Shown piece after piece: positions 7,699-13,645 of a stretch of 13,645 nt of DNA. Position 1 is the stretch's first letter. Each line of letters begins with the position of its first letter. The stretch comes from Clostridia bacterium (GTDB lineage Bacteria > Bacillota_A > Clostridia > Christensenellales > Aristaeellaceae). The position numbers were made by a program, and so were the translations under genes. Location of the stretch: assembly GCA_025997215.1 (NCBI GenBank), contig BNUH01000077.1, forward strand, positions 1 to 13,645, read 5' to 3'. The notes below the pieces were generated by a model. That model saw nothing but the letters and a program-made list of their open reading frames with translations. It ran no database searches and was not told the origin of the DNA.

Positions 7699-8052
7699 TT
7701 GTATAAGACAGCGGCATATGAAACTGCCGATGAAGCAGTGGCTCGCAGCGTATCGAATATTCGGAAGAACGACACGCTCGAACAGCGAAGCCGAATTGTC
7801 GATATTAGGTTCAAAGTTGTACGCTTCGGACTAAACTTTTCGTTGACATCGATTCTCCTGTTAGCGTTTAGTTTCGTTTATGTGAAGCCGGGCGAAGCAG
7901 CGTTTTATGTGATTTTCTTAACGCTCGCGTGTGACGTGCTTTTATTCGTATGGCTGATTTGGCTTGGCGGAAAAAGCAAACGCGAATACGCGGCGCTCCC
8001 GCTGTACGCAAACCTATCGTCTCAACACTGCGACACCGATCACAAACAATAA
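7699..8052 (+). CDS. Small two-helix membrane protein, unknown function
   Basis: A 117-residue protein that I do not recognise. A polar, charged N-terminal part (1-40) is followed by two hydrophobic stretches at about 41-62 and 66-90, joined by a tight turn (KPGE), and then a Lys/Arg-rich polar tail. This predicts a helical hairpin with both ends in the cytoplasm. The start is TTG at 7699, supported by GAGGAGG at 7684-7690 with 8 bases between, and only 3 bases after the previous stop. It lies between transporter and catabolic genes and could be an accessory transporter subunit or a membrane anchor. No motif supports a definite role. Confidence 0.7.
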   Translation: MYKTAAYETADEAVARSVSNIRKNDTLEQRSRIVDIRFKVVRFGLNFSLTSILLLAFSFVYVKPGEAAFYVIFLTLACDVLLFVWLIWLGGKSKREYAALPLYANLSSQHCDTDHKQ

Positions 8053-8074
8053 TGATTATAGTGGAGGTGATCTT

Positions 8075-9163
8075 ATGACTGCCCAGGGAAACGGCGCTAT
8101 ATATCTACCCCGCCGCGCAAAGAGCCGGTCCATCTCGGCGGAGAACCCGACTGGTGGAAAAGGCATGGGCGCTATGGCTGAACATGGAACCGGCAAGGAA
8201 TCGGCGCGCGACTTTGGCGTCGGATGGAAAGTCAATCCGAGCATTGTTATTGAACCGGGCGAAACGGCTCTGCTGGCGGATATACAGGACAGCGGTGTCA
8301 TACGCACGATGTGGCTGACCGGTTGTCTCGGACGGGATTACATATTCCGAATCTACTGGGATGATCAGCAGCAGCCATCTGTTGAATGTCCGCTTCCGGA
8401 CTTCTTCGGCTGCGGATGGCAGGATGCGGAGAACAAGATTCCCATGGAGTTCGCGCCTATCGATTCCGCAATGATCGCGGTGAATCCGTGCAATGGCTTC
8501 AACAGCTTCTTTCCGATGCCGTTCCGCAAGCGCTGTCGGATCACTGTTGAAAACCGCAACATTCGCAAAGCGCATCTATATTATCAGATTAATTATGAGC
8601 TTTGTGATGTAGAAGCCGACGCTCTTTACTTCCATGCGCAATGGCGCAGAACCAACCCAGTCCCGACAATGGATACGCATGTACTGCTGGACGGTATTTC
8701 CGGTGCAGGACATTATGTCGGAACGATGCTGAACGTAGGCATCAACGGTCCAAACCTTTGGTGGGGTGAAGGCGAGATAAAATTCTTTTTAGATGATGAT
8801 TATGAGCACCCGACGATCTGCGGGACCGGAACCGAGGACTATTTCGGCGGCGCGTGGGGCTGGGATGTGAACGGCAAATATACTGCGTATACAACGCAAT
8901 ATATGGGCGTGCATATTATCCATGAACCCAAGGGCGGCGAGGACTGCCAGCAGCGTTTTTCAATGTATCGCTGGCATACGCTTGACCCAGTGATATTCGA
9001 ACAGTCGCTGCGCGTTACTATACAGGATCTGGGCTGGCGGCGTAACGGCAAGTATTATCTTGGGCGGAATGACGATTTCTCATCAGTCGCGTATTGGTAT
9101 CAAACACTGCCGACCGCTCCGTTTCGTCCATTGCCGGACAGAAATGGAATGGAAATCATATAG
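8075..9163 (+). CDS. DUF2961/GH172-family glycoside hydrolase
   Basis: A 362-residue protein with the features of DUF2961, now glycoside hydrolase family GH172. Characterised members act on difructose dianhydride I or on arabinofuranosides, including D-arabinan. The family core is clear: WWGEGEIKFFLDDD (229-242) and PTICGTGTEDYFGGAWGW (246-263), with Glu232, Glu234 and Glu254 as candidate catalytic acids. The N-terminal part carries DIQDSGVIRTMW (69-80), also typical. No signal peptide is present, so it should act in the cytoplasm on imported material. ATG 8075 is chosen because GGAGG at 8063-8067 lies 7 bases upstream. The frame is open back to 7964, but that part overlaps the previous gene. 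Substrate is unknown. A furanoside-containing ligand is the best family-based guess. Confidence 0.88.
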   Translation: MTAQGNGAIYLPRRAKSRSISAENPTGGKGMGAMAEHGTGKESARDFGVGWKVNPSIVIEPGETALLADIQDSGVIRTMWLTGCLGRDYIFRIYWDDQQQPSVECPLPDFFGCGWQDAENKIPMEFAPIDSAMIAVNPCNGFNSFFPMPFRKRCRITVENRNIRKAHLYYQINYELCDVEADALYFHAQWRRTNPVPTMDTHVLLDGISGAGHYVGTMLNVGINGPNLWWGEGEIKFFLDDDYEHPTICGTGTEDYFGGAWGWDVNGKYTAYTTQYMGVHIIHEPKGGEDCQQRFSMYRWHTLDPVIFEQSLRVTIQDLGWRRNGKYYLGRNDDFSSVAYWYQTLPTAPFRPLPDRNGMEII

Positions 9164-9193
9164 CGAGGAGGTCGGAGAAAGGTGGAGAAAGTG

Positions 9194-10147
9194 ATGACGG
9201 CGGACAAACTGGGCGTTCAAGTCGGCCATGCGGTGATTCTGCGGAATGGCGCCAGCTTAGCCAGACATCAATACGGATATATTGCGAAACATCCAGAACA
9301 CGGTGAGCATATCGTTTCTGGTAAGATACGCTTGTATTGGTTGGACAGCCTTGGCGTGTACGGGCTATACGGTTTCCCGATAGAAGACGCTTACGAGGAG
9401 AACGGTGTTCTATCGCAGCGTTTTGAATTCGGAACGCTGCGCACGGATATGCCTGGGATACGTGACGGAATCGATCTGCGCGGCGAGATCGCCAGGCGCG
9501 GTATAGCAGTGCGCGATCAGGGCAAGCGCGGAACATGTTCCGTTCAGGTGATGGTGTTTCTGCTGGAATATCTGTACAGCGGTTTGTTGGGCGGCGACTA
9601 CTCGCATCTATCGGTGGAGTACTCGAATCATTTTGGAAACGTTGCGTTTGGCGAGCGCGATGACGGACACTGCTTCGACCGAATGGAAGCAGCGTATAAT
9701 GAATATGGCATTGTAAGTGACAATCTCTGGCGTTACGATAAAGAATGGGAATATGACTATGATAGAGCGTGCACTATCGCAACGCCTGAAATGATAGCGG
9801 AAGGAAGGCGACTGATAGACCCGAACATGAAGTTACGCGGCAGATTCGTGAAACCTCTGGACGGAACGGTTGGTTTGACGGATGAACTGTTCGCTGAGAT
9901 GATCGCGTTATTGGATCAGGGAATTCCGCTTGGTGTTGGGCGCGATCACTCGCTTACGGCTGTCGGATATCGGCTTGCGCCTGATTTACCGGGCGGTGGA
10001 TACATGCTGTTCCGGAACAGTTACGGTACAAATTTGGAATTCACGGGATATCAAACCGAGACCTTCGAGTTAGTTAAGAAGACCGTTAACGATGTGTATG
10101 TATATTATCCAAATAATTATGTAGACGAAAGGAAATCCGCTGTATGA
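9194..10147 (+). CDS. Papain-like (C1 family) cysteine peptidase, cytoplasmic
   Basis: A 317-residue protein with a papain-fold active site. VRDQGKRGTCS holds the oxyanion Gln109 and the nucleophile Cys115, GRDHSLTAVGY holds His252, and FRNSYG holds Asn275, in the order and spacing of C1 peptidases. The first ~85 residues match no propeptide I know and may be a binding or inhibitory segment. No signal peptide or membrane segment is seen, which is unusual because many C1 peptidases are exported. Start: ATG 9194 has GGAG at 9184-9187. GTG 9182, with GAGGAGG at 9165-9171, would add four residues and is a real alternative. The gene overlaps the next one by 4 bases (ATGA). It may trim imported peptides or an unusual amide bond. 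It could also be a peptidase-like amidase or transferase. Confidence 0.72.
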   Translation: MTADKLGVQVGHAVILRNGASLARHQYGYIAKHPEHGEHIVSGKIRLYWLDSLGVYGLYGFPIEDAYEENGVLSQRFEFGTLRTDMPGIRDGIDLRGEIARRGIAVRDQGKRGTCSVQVMVFLLEYLYSGLLGGDYSHLSVEYSNHFGNVAFGERDDGHCFDRMEAAYNEYGIVSDNLWRYDKEWEYDYDRACTIATPEMIAEGRRLIDPNMKLRGRFVKPLDGTVGLTDELFAEMIALLDQGIPLGVGRDHSLTAVGYRLAPDLPGGGYMLFRNSYGTNLEFTGYQTETFELVKKTVNDVYVYYPNNYVDERKSAV

Positions 10148-10902
10148 GTGCAAAGCTGTCCATTTTGTTTGTAGGCGAATCCTGCTTCGCAACCAGCACC
10201 GAGTACAAGGGGATCAATGAATTCTCGGAAACCGGCTATCATGAATCTGTCGGCATCATGCGCAGTTTATTCGAGAAGCTCGGTTTTGAATTCACGCATA
10301 TACCGTGTCATCTTGTAGCGCGCGATTACCCCAGAGACTTGGAAACGTTGTCGCGCTATGATGTTGTGCTGTTCAGCGATGTGGGTTCCGATACATTTTT
10401 ACTGCTTCCTGAGATGACACGCACAGGCAAGCGTGTAACGAATCTACTTGCGCTGACACGGCGGTATATCGAAAACGGCGGCGGATTCGGCATGATCGGC
10501 GGATACATGACATTCCAAGGTTTCAGCGCAAAGGGCAAGTGGAAAGATTCGCCGATTGAGACGGCGCTTCCCACATCGCTGTGTGTTGGCGATGATCGCT
10601 GTGAGATCCCCGAAGGAGCCGATTTGCGCTGTGTGCCGGGTTCACATCCTGCGCTCGAAGGCTTGCCCGCTGAATGGCCCTATATATTAGGATATAACAA
10701 ACTAATCGCCAAACCGACTGCAACCGTTTTGGTTGAATTTAACGGTGATCCCATCATTACGCTTGGTACGTATGGCGAAGGACGCACGCTTGCATACGCA
10801 ACTGACTGCACGCCTCATTGGGCGCCTGCGGCTATGCACACATGGGAGCACTATCCCAAGCTGTGGGAAAACCTAACGAACTGGCTCGCCGGAAAAATTT
10901 GA
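10144..10902 (+). CDS. GATase1-like protein (PF07090-type), unknown function
   Basis: A 252-residue cytoplasmic protein resembling the putative glutamine amidotransferase-like family PF07090, a flavodoxin-like fold related to ThuA and class I GATases. Features are an N-terminal strand ILFVGESCF, the nucleophile-elbow region IGGYMTFQGF (118-127), a Trp-containing segment KGKWKDSPIE and, near the end, GRTLAYATDCTPHWAP (213-228). The Cys normally found at the elbow of glutamine amidotransferases is replaced (G-G-Y), so glutaminase activity is unlikely. Carbohydrate binding or an unknown hydrolase role is possible. Translation is coupled to the upstream peptidase by a 4-base overlap, which suggests matched amounts of the two proteins. 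Confidence 0.75.
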   Translation: MSAKLSILFVGESCFATSTEYKGINEFSETGYHESVGIMRSLFEKLGFEFTHIPCHLVARDYPRDLETLSRYDVVLFSDVGSDTFLLLPEMTRTGKRVTNLLALTRRYIENGGGFGMIGGYMTFQGFSAKGKWKDSPIETALPTSLCVGDDRCEIPEGADLRCVPGSHPALEGLPAEWPYILGYNKLIAKPTATVLVEFNGDPIITLGTYGEGRTLAYATDCTPHWAPAAMHTWEHYPKLWENLTNWLAGKI

Positions 10903-10935
10903 CTAACATCGATTAACTAACGTCGAGGTGGAATC

Positions 10936-12114
10936 ATGATTCTGACAAAACGATACGAGCGCGCGGTTGACGCGCTGAATCAAAACAGCATCGATGCGTG
11001 GCTGCTTTGCGGCCGTGAAACCAACATACTCGGCGAACCTGGACTTCTGTATCTTATGCCGTTTGAGGCGATGGGCAGAGTCGCCGTACTCATCACAAAG
11101 GCTGGCGAGCATTTATGCATATGCGGCGCGATTGAATCCGAGGAAGCAGCGGACAGCGGATTATTCAATGAGGTTGTCGTCCATCGCGGGTTTGAAGCGG
11201 CGATTGCCAGAGAACTGGAGAAGCGCTTGCCGATCAGCCGCATTGCTCTGGATATATCAGAGAACGATCCTTCCTCCGATGGACTGACGCATTCGGACTA
11301 TATCATGCTGACACGCTGCTTTGCAGCCGCCGGTTTTGACGGGGAGATCGTATCATCCGATTGTTTAATGAAGCAGATACGCGGGCGCAAGAGCGTCGAG
11401 GAAGTCAAGAAGATCGCTCACACTGTATCGGAAGCGATGAAGATTTATGAGGAAGCCCGCCCTCAGATACGGCTCGGATTATCCGGGCGGGATGTTCAGG
11501 GTATATTTCAGGAACTCATACGCGCGAAGCGGTATGGCTTTTCATGGTACGAGCCAGGCAATCCATATGTTTCCATAGGCGCGCGATCCAGCTACAACTG
11601 CCGCCGCCCGCCTGCGGATGTATATATCGAGCCGGGGGATCTGGTGAATGTAGATCTTGGCGTGCGTATCGACGGCTTTGCGTCGGATAACCAGAGGTCA
11701 TTCTATGCGCTGCGCCCCGACGAAACCGCGCCGCCATACGAAGTGCAGCATGCGTGGGAAACGATCCAGCGAATGAACCGAGAAGTTTGCGCGGCTATGC
11801 GCGTCGGTGTGGATTCAAACGATCTTACCGAGATTGGGAATCAGGTTATGGTTGACCAAGGGTATCCTGAAGGCTGGCAGGGCGGATACGGTCATGAACT
11901 AGGTCTGTTTGCGCACAACGGCGGCATAGGCGCCGGACGCGGTACCCGTCAGGGGCTGGATACAACGTTGGAAGAGAATATGACGTTCACACTCGAGCCG
12001 GCCATATTGACTTCTCACGGTAGACTGTGCCAGGAGGAAATCGTTTGCGTCACGAATAACGGTGGGAAAATGCTCAGCACACCTCAGAGCGAAATATGGT
12101 TGATTCGTGGTTAA
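10936..12114 (+). CDS. M24-family metallopeptidase (Xaa-Pro aminopeptidase/prolidase type)
   Basis: A 392-residue protein with a creatinase-like N-terminal domain (1 to ~150) and the pita-bread catalytic domain (about 155-385). All five metal ligands can be placed: Asp240 (VNVDLG), Asp251 (ASDNQR), His320 (GYGHELG), Glu354 (FTLEP) and Glu367 (CQEEIV). The second His of the active site is His327. Relatives remove residues before proline or split Xaa-Pro dipeptides with two Mn or Co ions, and some act on non-peptide amidines such as creatine. There is no signal peptide. GAGGTGG at 10925-10931 gives the start. It is the last gene of the operon, 33 bases after the previous stop, and probably completes breakdown of imported peptides, perhaps proline- or hydroxyproline-containing ones. 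Confidence 0.9.
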   Translation: MILTKRYERAVDALNQNSIDAWLLCGRETNILGEPGLLYLMPFEAMGRVAVLITKAGEHLCICGAIESEEAADSGLFNEVVVHRGFEAAIARELEKRLPISRIALDISENDPSSDGLTHSDYIMLTRCFAAAGFDGEIVSSDCLMKQIRGRKSVEEVKKIAHTVSEAMKIYEEARPQIRLGLSGRDVQGIFQELIRAKRYGFSWYEPGNPYVSIGARSSYNCRRPPADVYIEPGDLVNVDLGVRIDGFASDNQRSFYALRPDETAPPYEVQHAWETIQRMNREVCAAMRVGVDSNDLTEIGNQVMVDQGYPEGWQGGYGHELGLFAHNGGIGAGRGTRQGLDTTLEENMTFTLEPAILTSHGRLCQEEIVCVTNNGGKMLSTPQSEIWLIRG

Positions 12115-12115
12115 G

Positions 12116-12144
12116 TTGTCGTTCATAATCAGCCGTGGTAAAAT
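12116..12144 (+). promoter_or_regulatory. Promoter-like sequence after the operon
   Basis: TTGTCG (12116-12121) and TAAAAT (12139-12144) are 17 bp apart, with TG at 12136-12137 making an extended -10 element. It begins 2 bases after the stop of the M24 gene. Transcription would start near 12151 and run into the hairpins at 12187-12225 and 12236-12273. There is no reading frame with a ribosome site in that stretch, so the product would be a short RNA. Chance occurrence is possible. Confidence 0.35.
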
Positions 12145-12186
12145 AAACGTACATTATGCGATAATCTGATGCTCGTGCAGGCGGCT

Positions 12187-12225
12187 CGGTTCGATTCGCG
12201 CGTCGTGCTGATGCACGATCGACCG
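12187..12225 (+). other. Nested hairpin in the 3' region
   Basis: TCGTGC (12203-12208) pairs with GCACGA (12213-12218) around a TGAT loop. Outside it CGGTTCGA (12187-12194) pairs with TCGACCG (12219-12225), with one bulged T and an unpaired 5' side. It lies in the operon's 3' untranslated region and could be part of a structured RNA. Confidence 0.4.
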
Positions 12226-12235
12226 ATGCTTAGCA

Positions 12236-12279
12236 GCAACGAATGGACGGTATTTTTAACCGTCCATTCGTGCGGTTTT
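12236..12279 (+). terminator. Strong hairpin with short T-run, likely terminator
   Basis: ACGAATGGACGGT (12239-12251) pairs perfectly with ACCGTCCATTCGT (12259-12271) around a 7-base loop. Two more G-C pairs follow after a bulged A (12236-12273), then GG and TTTT (12276-12279). The stem is very strong and the T-run short. It is the first terminator-like structure after the operon. It may instead belong to the end of the IS remnant that follows. Confidence 0.6.
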
Positions 12280-12314
12280 CACGTTGCTTGATTGCGATAC
12301 TCCTTTGGCGTCAT
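12279..12314 (-). pseudogene. Scrap of an IS3-family OrfB transposase C-terminus
   Basis: Read on the minus strand these 12 codons give MTPKEYRNQAT and a stop. This closely resembles the last residues of IS3-family (IS150-like) OrfB transposases, which commonly end in a T/S-P-x-E-Y-R-x-Q pattern. The upstream part of the gene is missing: at 12315 the sequence switches to the presumed end of an ISAs1 element. The match is short, so the call is tentative. Confidence 0.4.
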
Positions 12315-12324
12315 CAGGGCCTGT

Positions 12325-13087
12325 TCATGAAAAAGCAGGGAAACGGGCAGAAATAACGGCATCCAGGGTATCAAGATTGAGTGCACAGGACCACATTTTC
12401 ATTGGTCCTGAGAGCTTGTCGCTGCCCGTTTCCCCGAAGTCCAACTTCCGGAGGAAAGCCAGCACAAGCTTACGCAGTATGTCCAGATTCGCAGCGAGGT
12501 ACTTGGAACCAACCTTCCAACTATCCTCCCCCAGGATGACATCCAGCCGCCAATGCAGTTTGTTTTCAACTCCCCAGTGTGAGCGAACCGCGTTGGCGGC
12601 ACGCTCTATGTCTATGAGACTCGATATGAAATAACGTGTTTCTGTGGTCGATTGACCTTTTATTATTCGTGTTGATCCAACAACTACTAAACTTTTCAAC
12701 CTTTCCCATTGTTTTGTACTCTCAAACCATGTCAAGTCCGTGAATAGATAATACTTACGTATTTCGATTATCCCATGTCCTTTTTCTCGTTTAGTTAATA
12801 TCACATATTTGTTTTTCATCAATGGATCTCCTAGGCAATCCTGCGCGTATTGCACCATTTCTTTAGGTGATAGTCGTAAACAGGGTTGACGATACTTAAT
12901 CGCGAAAGATAACGCAGAAAAACCACAATATACAGCATGGCATTGATTACTATCTTGCTACCAGTGGTATAAGGTTGATGAGGCAAGTTGATATCAACAC
13001 TTGTTACGACTATCACCTTTCTTTATGCATCGTTCCCTGGTTCCCTTTTAATGCTATACAATAGTCTGCCTTGCATAGTTTGCGTAA
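12325..13087 (-). pseudogene. ISAs1-family transposase, 5'-truncated and interrupted
   Basis: Minus-strand reading gives a strong ISAs1 match in two blocks. The upstream block (13087 down to 13025) encodes KADYCIALKGNQGTMH. The downstream block (12864 to 12325) encodes KEMVQYAQD, then EKGHGIIEIRKY, ETRYFISSL, SHWGVENKLHWRLDVILGED and a C-terminus. Removing the 154-bp insert at 12865-13018 plus one copy of the flanking TTCTTT restores one continuous frame across ...QGTMHKEMVQYAQ. The N-terminal part with the first two catalytic acids is absent. As it stands the frame meets a stop two codons into the insert, so no active transposase is made. Confidence 0.8.
12865..13018. mobile_element. 154-bp MITE-like insertion with 15-bp TIRs
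   Basis: The terminal inverted repeats are perfect: AGGTGATAGTCGTAA at 12865-12879 and TTACGACTATCACCT at 13004-13018. Directly outside, TTCTTT occurs at 12859-12864 and again at 13019-13024, a 6-bp target-site duplication. The insert has no plausible gene, contains a perfect GTTGATATCAAC palindrome at 12987-12998, and interrupts the ISAs1 transposase frame. Precise ends, target duplication and restoration of the frame on removal together show a past transposition event. The parent transposon family is not identified. Confidence 0.85.
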
Positions 13088-13125
13088 CGCCGATAAATGA
13101 CCAAAATGTGAGGAGGATCAATGTT

Positions 13126-13464
13126 ATGACAGACACGTTTTTGTCGGCTATTAAGAACCGCCGCTCTTATATGGCTTAAGTAAGGGTATCGTTGTTACTT
13201 CCAAGCGGATAAAGGATATCGTGGAGCAGGTTGTGCTTGCAACGCCGTCTGCGTTTAACTCGCAAAGCCAGCGCGTAGTTGTACTGTTTGGCGAACAGCA
13301 TGTCAAATTGTGGAACATGACTAAAGAAGTCCTGCGCGGCATAGTTCCTGCCGACGCTTTTGCTGCGACTGAGGCGAAGATAGACTCCTTCGCTGCGGCC
13401 GCTGGAACGATCTTGTATTACGACGAAACGACCATCACTAAAGGTTTACAATGTCCTTTTCGAA
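13126..13464 (+). pseudogene. Nitroreductase-family protein, frameshifted and truncated
   Basis: ATG 13126 has a strong ribosome site (GTGAGGAGG, 13108-13116) and begins MTDTFLSAIKNRRSYMA before a stop at 13177-13179. Similarity resumes in another frame from 13179 with SKGIVVTSKRIKDIVEQ, TPSAFNSQSQRVVVLFGEQH, IVPADAFAATEAKIDSFAAA and TITKGLQ. This is the start of an FMN-binding nitroreductase-like protein of the Frm2/Hbn1-type group (about 200 residues when whole). Loss of one T in the TTTA expected at about 13176 would explain the frameshift. After about 110 codons the gene is cut by an IS256-like element, so the second half is missing from the window. Confidence 0.8.
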
Positions 13465-13645
13465 GAGACTGCCGCACAGAATGTGTAAACCTCCAAAAAC
13501 AGAACCAAATTAGAGTTAGAGGAGGGAAGAAAATGGCAAAGAAAGCAAAGGGAGAAAAGAGCCTGCTGCGCCAGTTGATCGAGGAGCGCGGGGTAAAGGA
13601 TCTGGGCGGAGTACACGCCTTGGTCAAGGAACTGACAGCGTCGAT
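13465..13645 (+). mobile_element. Left end of an IS256-like insertion sequence
   Basis: Nitroreductase similarity ends near 13451-13464. From about 13465 the sequence GAGACTGCCGCACAGAATG runs into TGTGTAAA (13482-13489), a motif found about 18 bases from the tip in IS256-family ends. A transposase start follows at 13533. The exact tip is inferred from that spacing. The right end and any target duplication are outside the window. Confidence 0.5.
13533..13645 (+). CDS. IS256-family transposase, N-terminal fragment at window end
   Basis: ATG 13533 follows the ribosome site GAGGAGGG (13519-13526) and encodes MAKKAKGEKSLLRQLIEERG, then VKDLGGVHALVKELTAS, running off the window. The Lys-rich start, the LLRQLI block and the ALVKELTAS segment resemble the N-termini of IS256-family (mutator-type) transposases just before the conserved ...LGY region. 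Only 37 residues are visible, so catalytic residues cannot be checked. The frame is continuous with the broken nitroreductase upstream. Confidence 0.65.
   Translation, partial: MAKKAKGEKSLLRQLIEERGVKDLGGVHALVKELTAS

Larger units (their letters stand above)
12315..13095 (-). mobile_element. ISAs1-family element remnant, interrupted by a MITE
   Basis: The stretch holds the downstream part of an ISAs1-type transposase on the minus strand. At the transposase 3' end, CAGGGCCTGTTCATGA (12315-12330) overlaps the stop codon and looks like an ISAs1 terminal repeat, because ends of this family begin with CAGGGC-like sequence. No partner repeat is seen to the right, where similarity fades near 13088-13095 close to the ribosome site of the nitroreductase-like gene. 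The element is therefore truncated and cannot move by itself. Confidence 0.6.

Noticed and set aside
10902..10926. Imperfect 11-bp direct repeat (ACTAACATCGA / ACTAACGTCGA) before the M24 gene
   Set aside because: Only two copies with one mismatch in a short gap, with no further sign of function.
12284..12634. 116-codon plus-strand frame opposite the ISAs1 transposase
   Set aside because: The minus strand clearly encodes the transposase here. The plus frame has no ribosome site or family match.
12831..13016. 61-codon minus-strand frame across the MITE
   Set aside because: It spans the junction of the insert and the transposase in a frame that codes for neither. An artefact of the insertion.
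12860..13110. CRISPR array or tRNA in the AT-rich right-hand region
   Set aside because: No regularly spaced repeats and no cloverleaf pairing were found. The only repeats are the MITE ends and the target duplication.

Overview
The window looks like a bacterial chromosome segment, probably from a low-to-mid-GC Bacillota (Clostridia-like) organism. The evidence is strong GGAGG-type ribosome sites before nearly every gene, tight same-strand gene packing, a LacI-type regulator heading a solute-uptake operon, and insertion sequence (IS) families common in that group. Taxonomy cannot be fixed from the sequence alone.

Left edge (1-570): no convincing gene in the first ~350 bases, only two small dyads and a Shine-Dalgarno-like sequence for a possible divergent gene off the left end. 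Then comes a strong sigma-A-type promoter (348-375) whose start point is covered by a perfect 20-bp LacI-type operator (379-398). A structured ~190-nt leader follows, with a second, near-perfect operator (524-539) just upstream of the first gene.

Main operon (571-12114, all plus strand): LacI-family regulator; family-5 extracellular solute-binding protein (SBP, oligopeptide/oligosaccharide type); two Dpp/Opp-type permeases; two Dpp/Opp-type ATPases; a small two-helix membrane protein with a TTG start; a DUF2961/GH172 glycoside hydrolase; a papain-like (C1) cysteine peptidase with all catalytic residues and no signal peptide; a GATase1-like (PF07090) protein; and an M24 aminopeptidase/prolidase. 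Two hairpins flank the binding-protein gene. The plausible job is import of an intact oligomeric ligand followed by cytoplasmic breakdown by one glycosidase and two peptidases, under control of a sugar-type repressor. A glycopeptide-like substrate would explain the mixture, but that is inference.

Right edge (12115-13645): a mobile-element graveyard. After the operon lie a promoter-like sequence, a nested hairpin and a strong terminator-like hairpin (possible small RNA). Next come a 12-codon scrap resembling an IS3-family OrfB C-terminus, an ISAs1-family transposase remnant on the minus strand, and inside it a 154-bp MITE-like insertion with perfect 15-bp terminal inverted repeats and a 6-bp target duplication. 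Finally a frameshifted nitroreductase-family gene is cut off by the left end of an IS256-like element running off the window.
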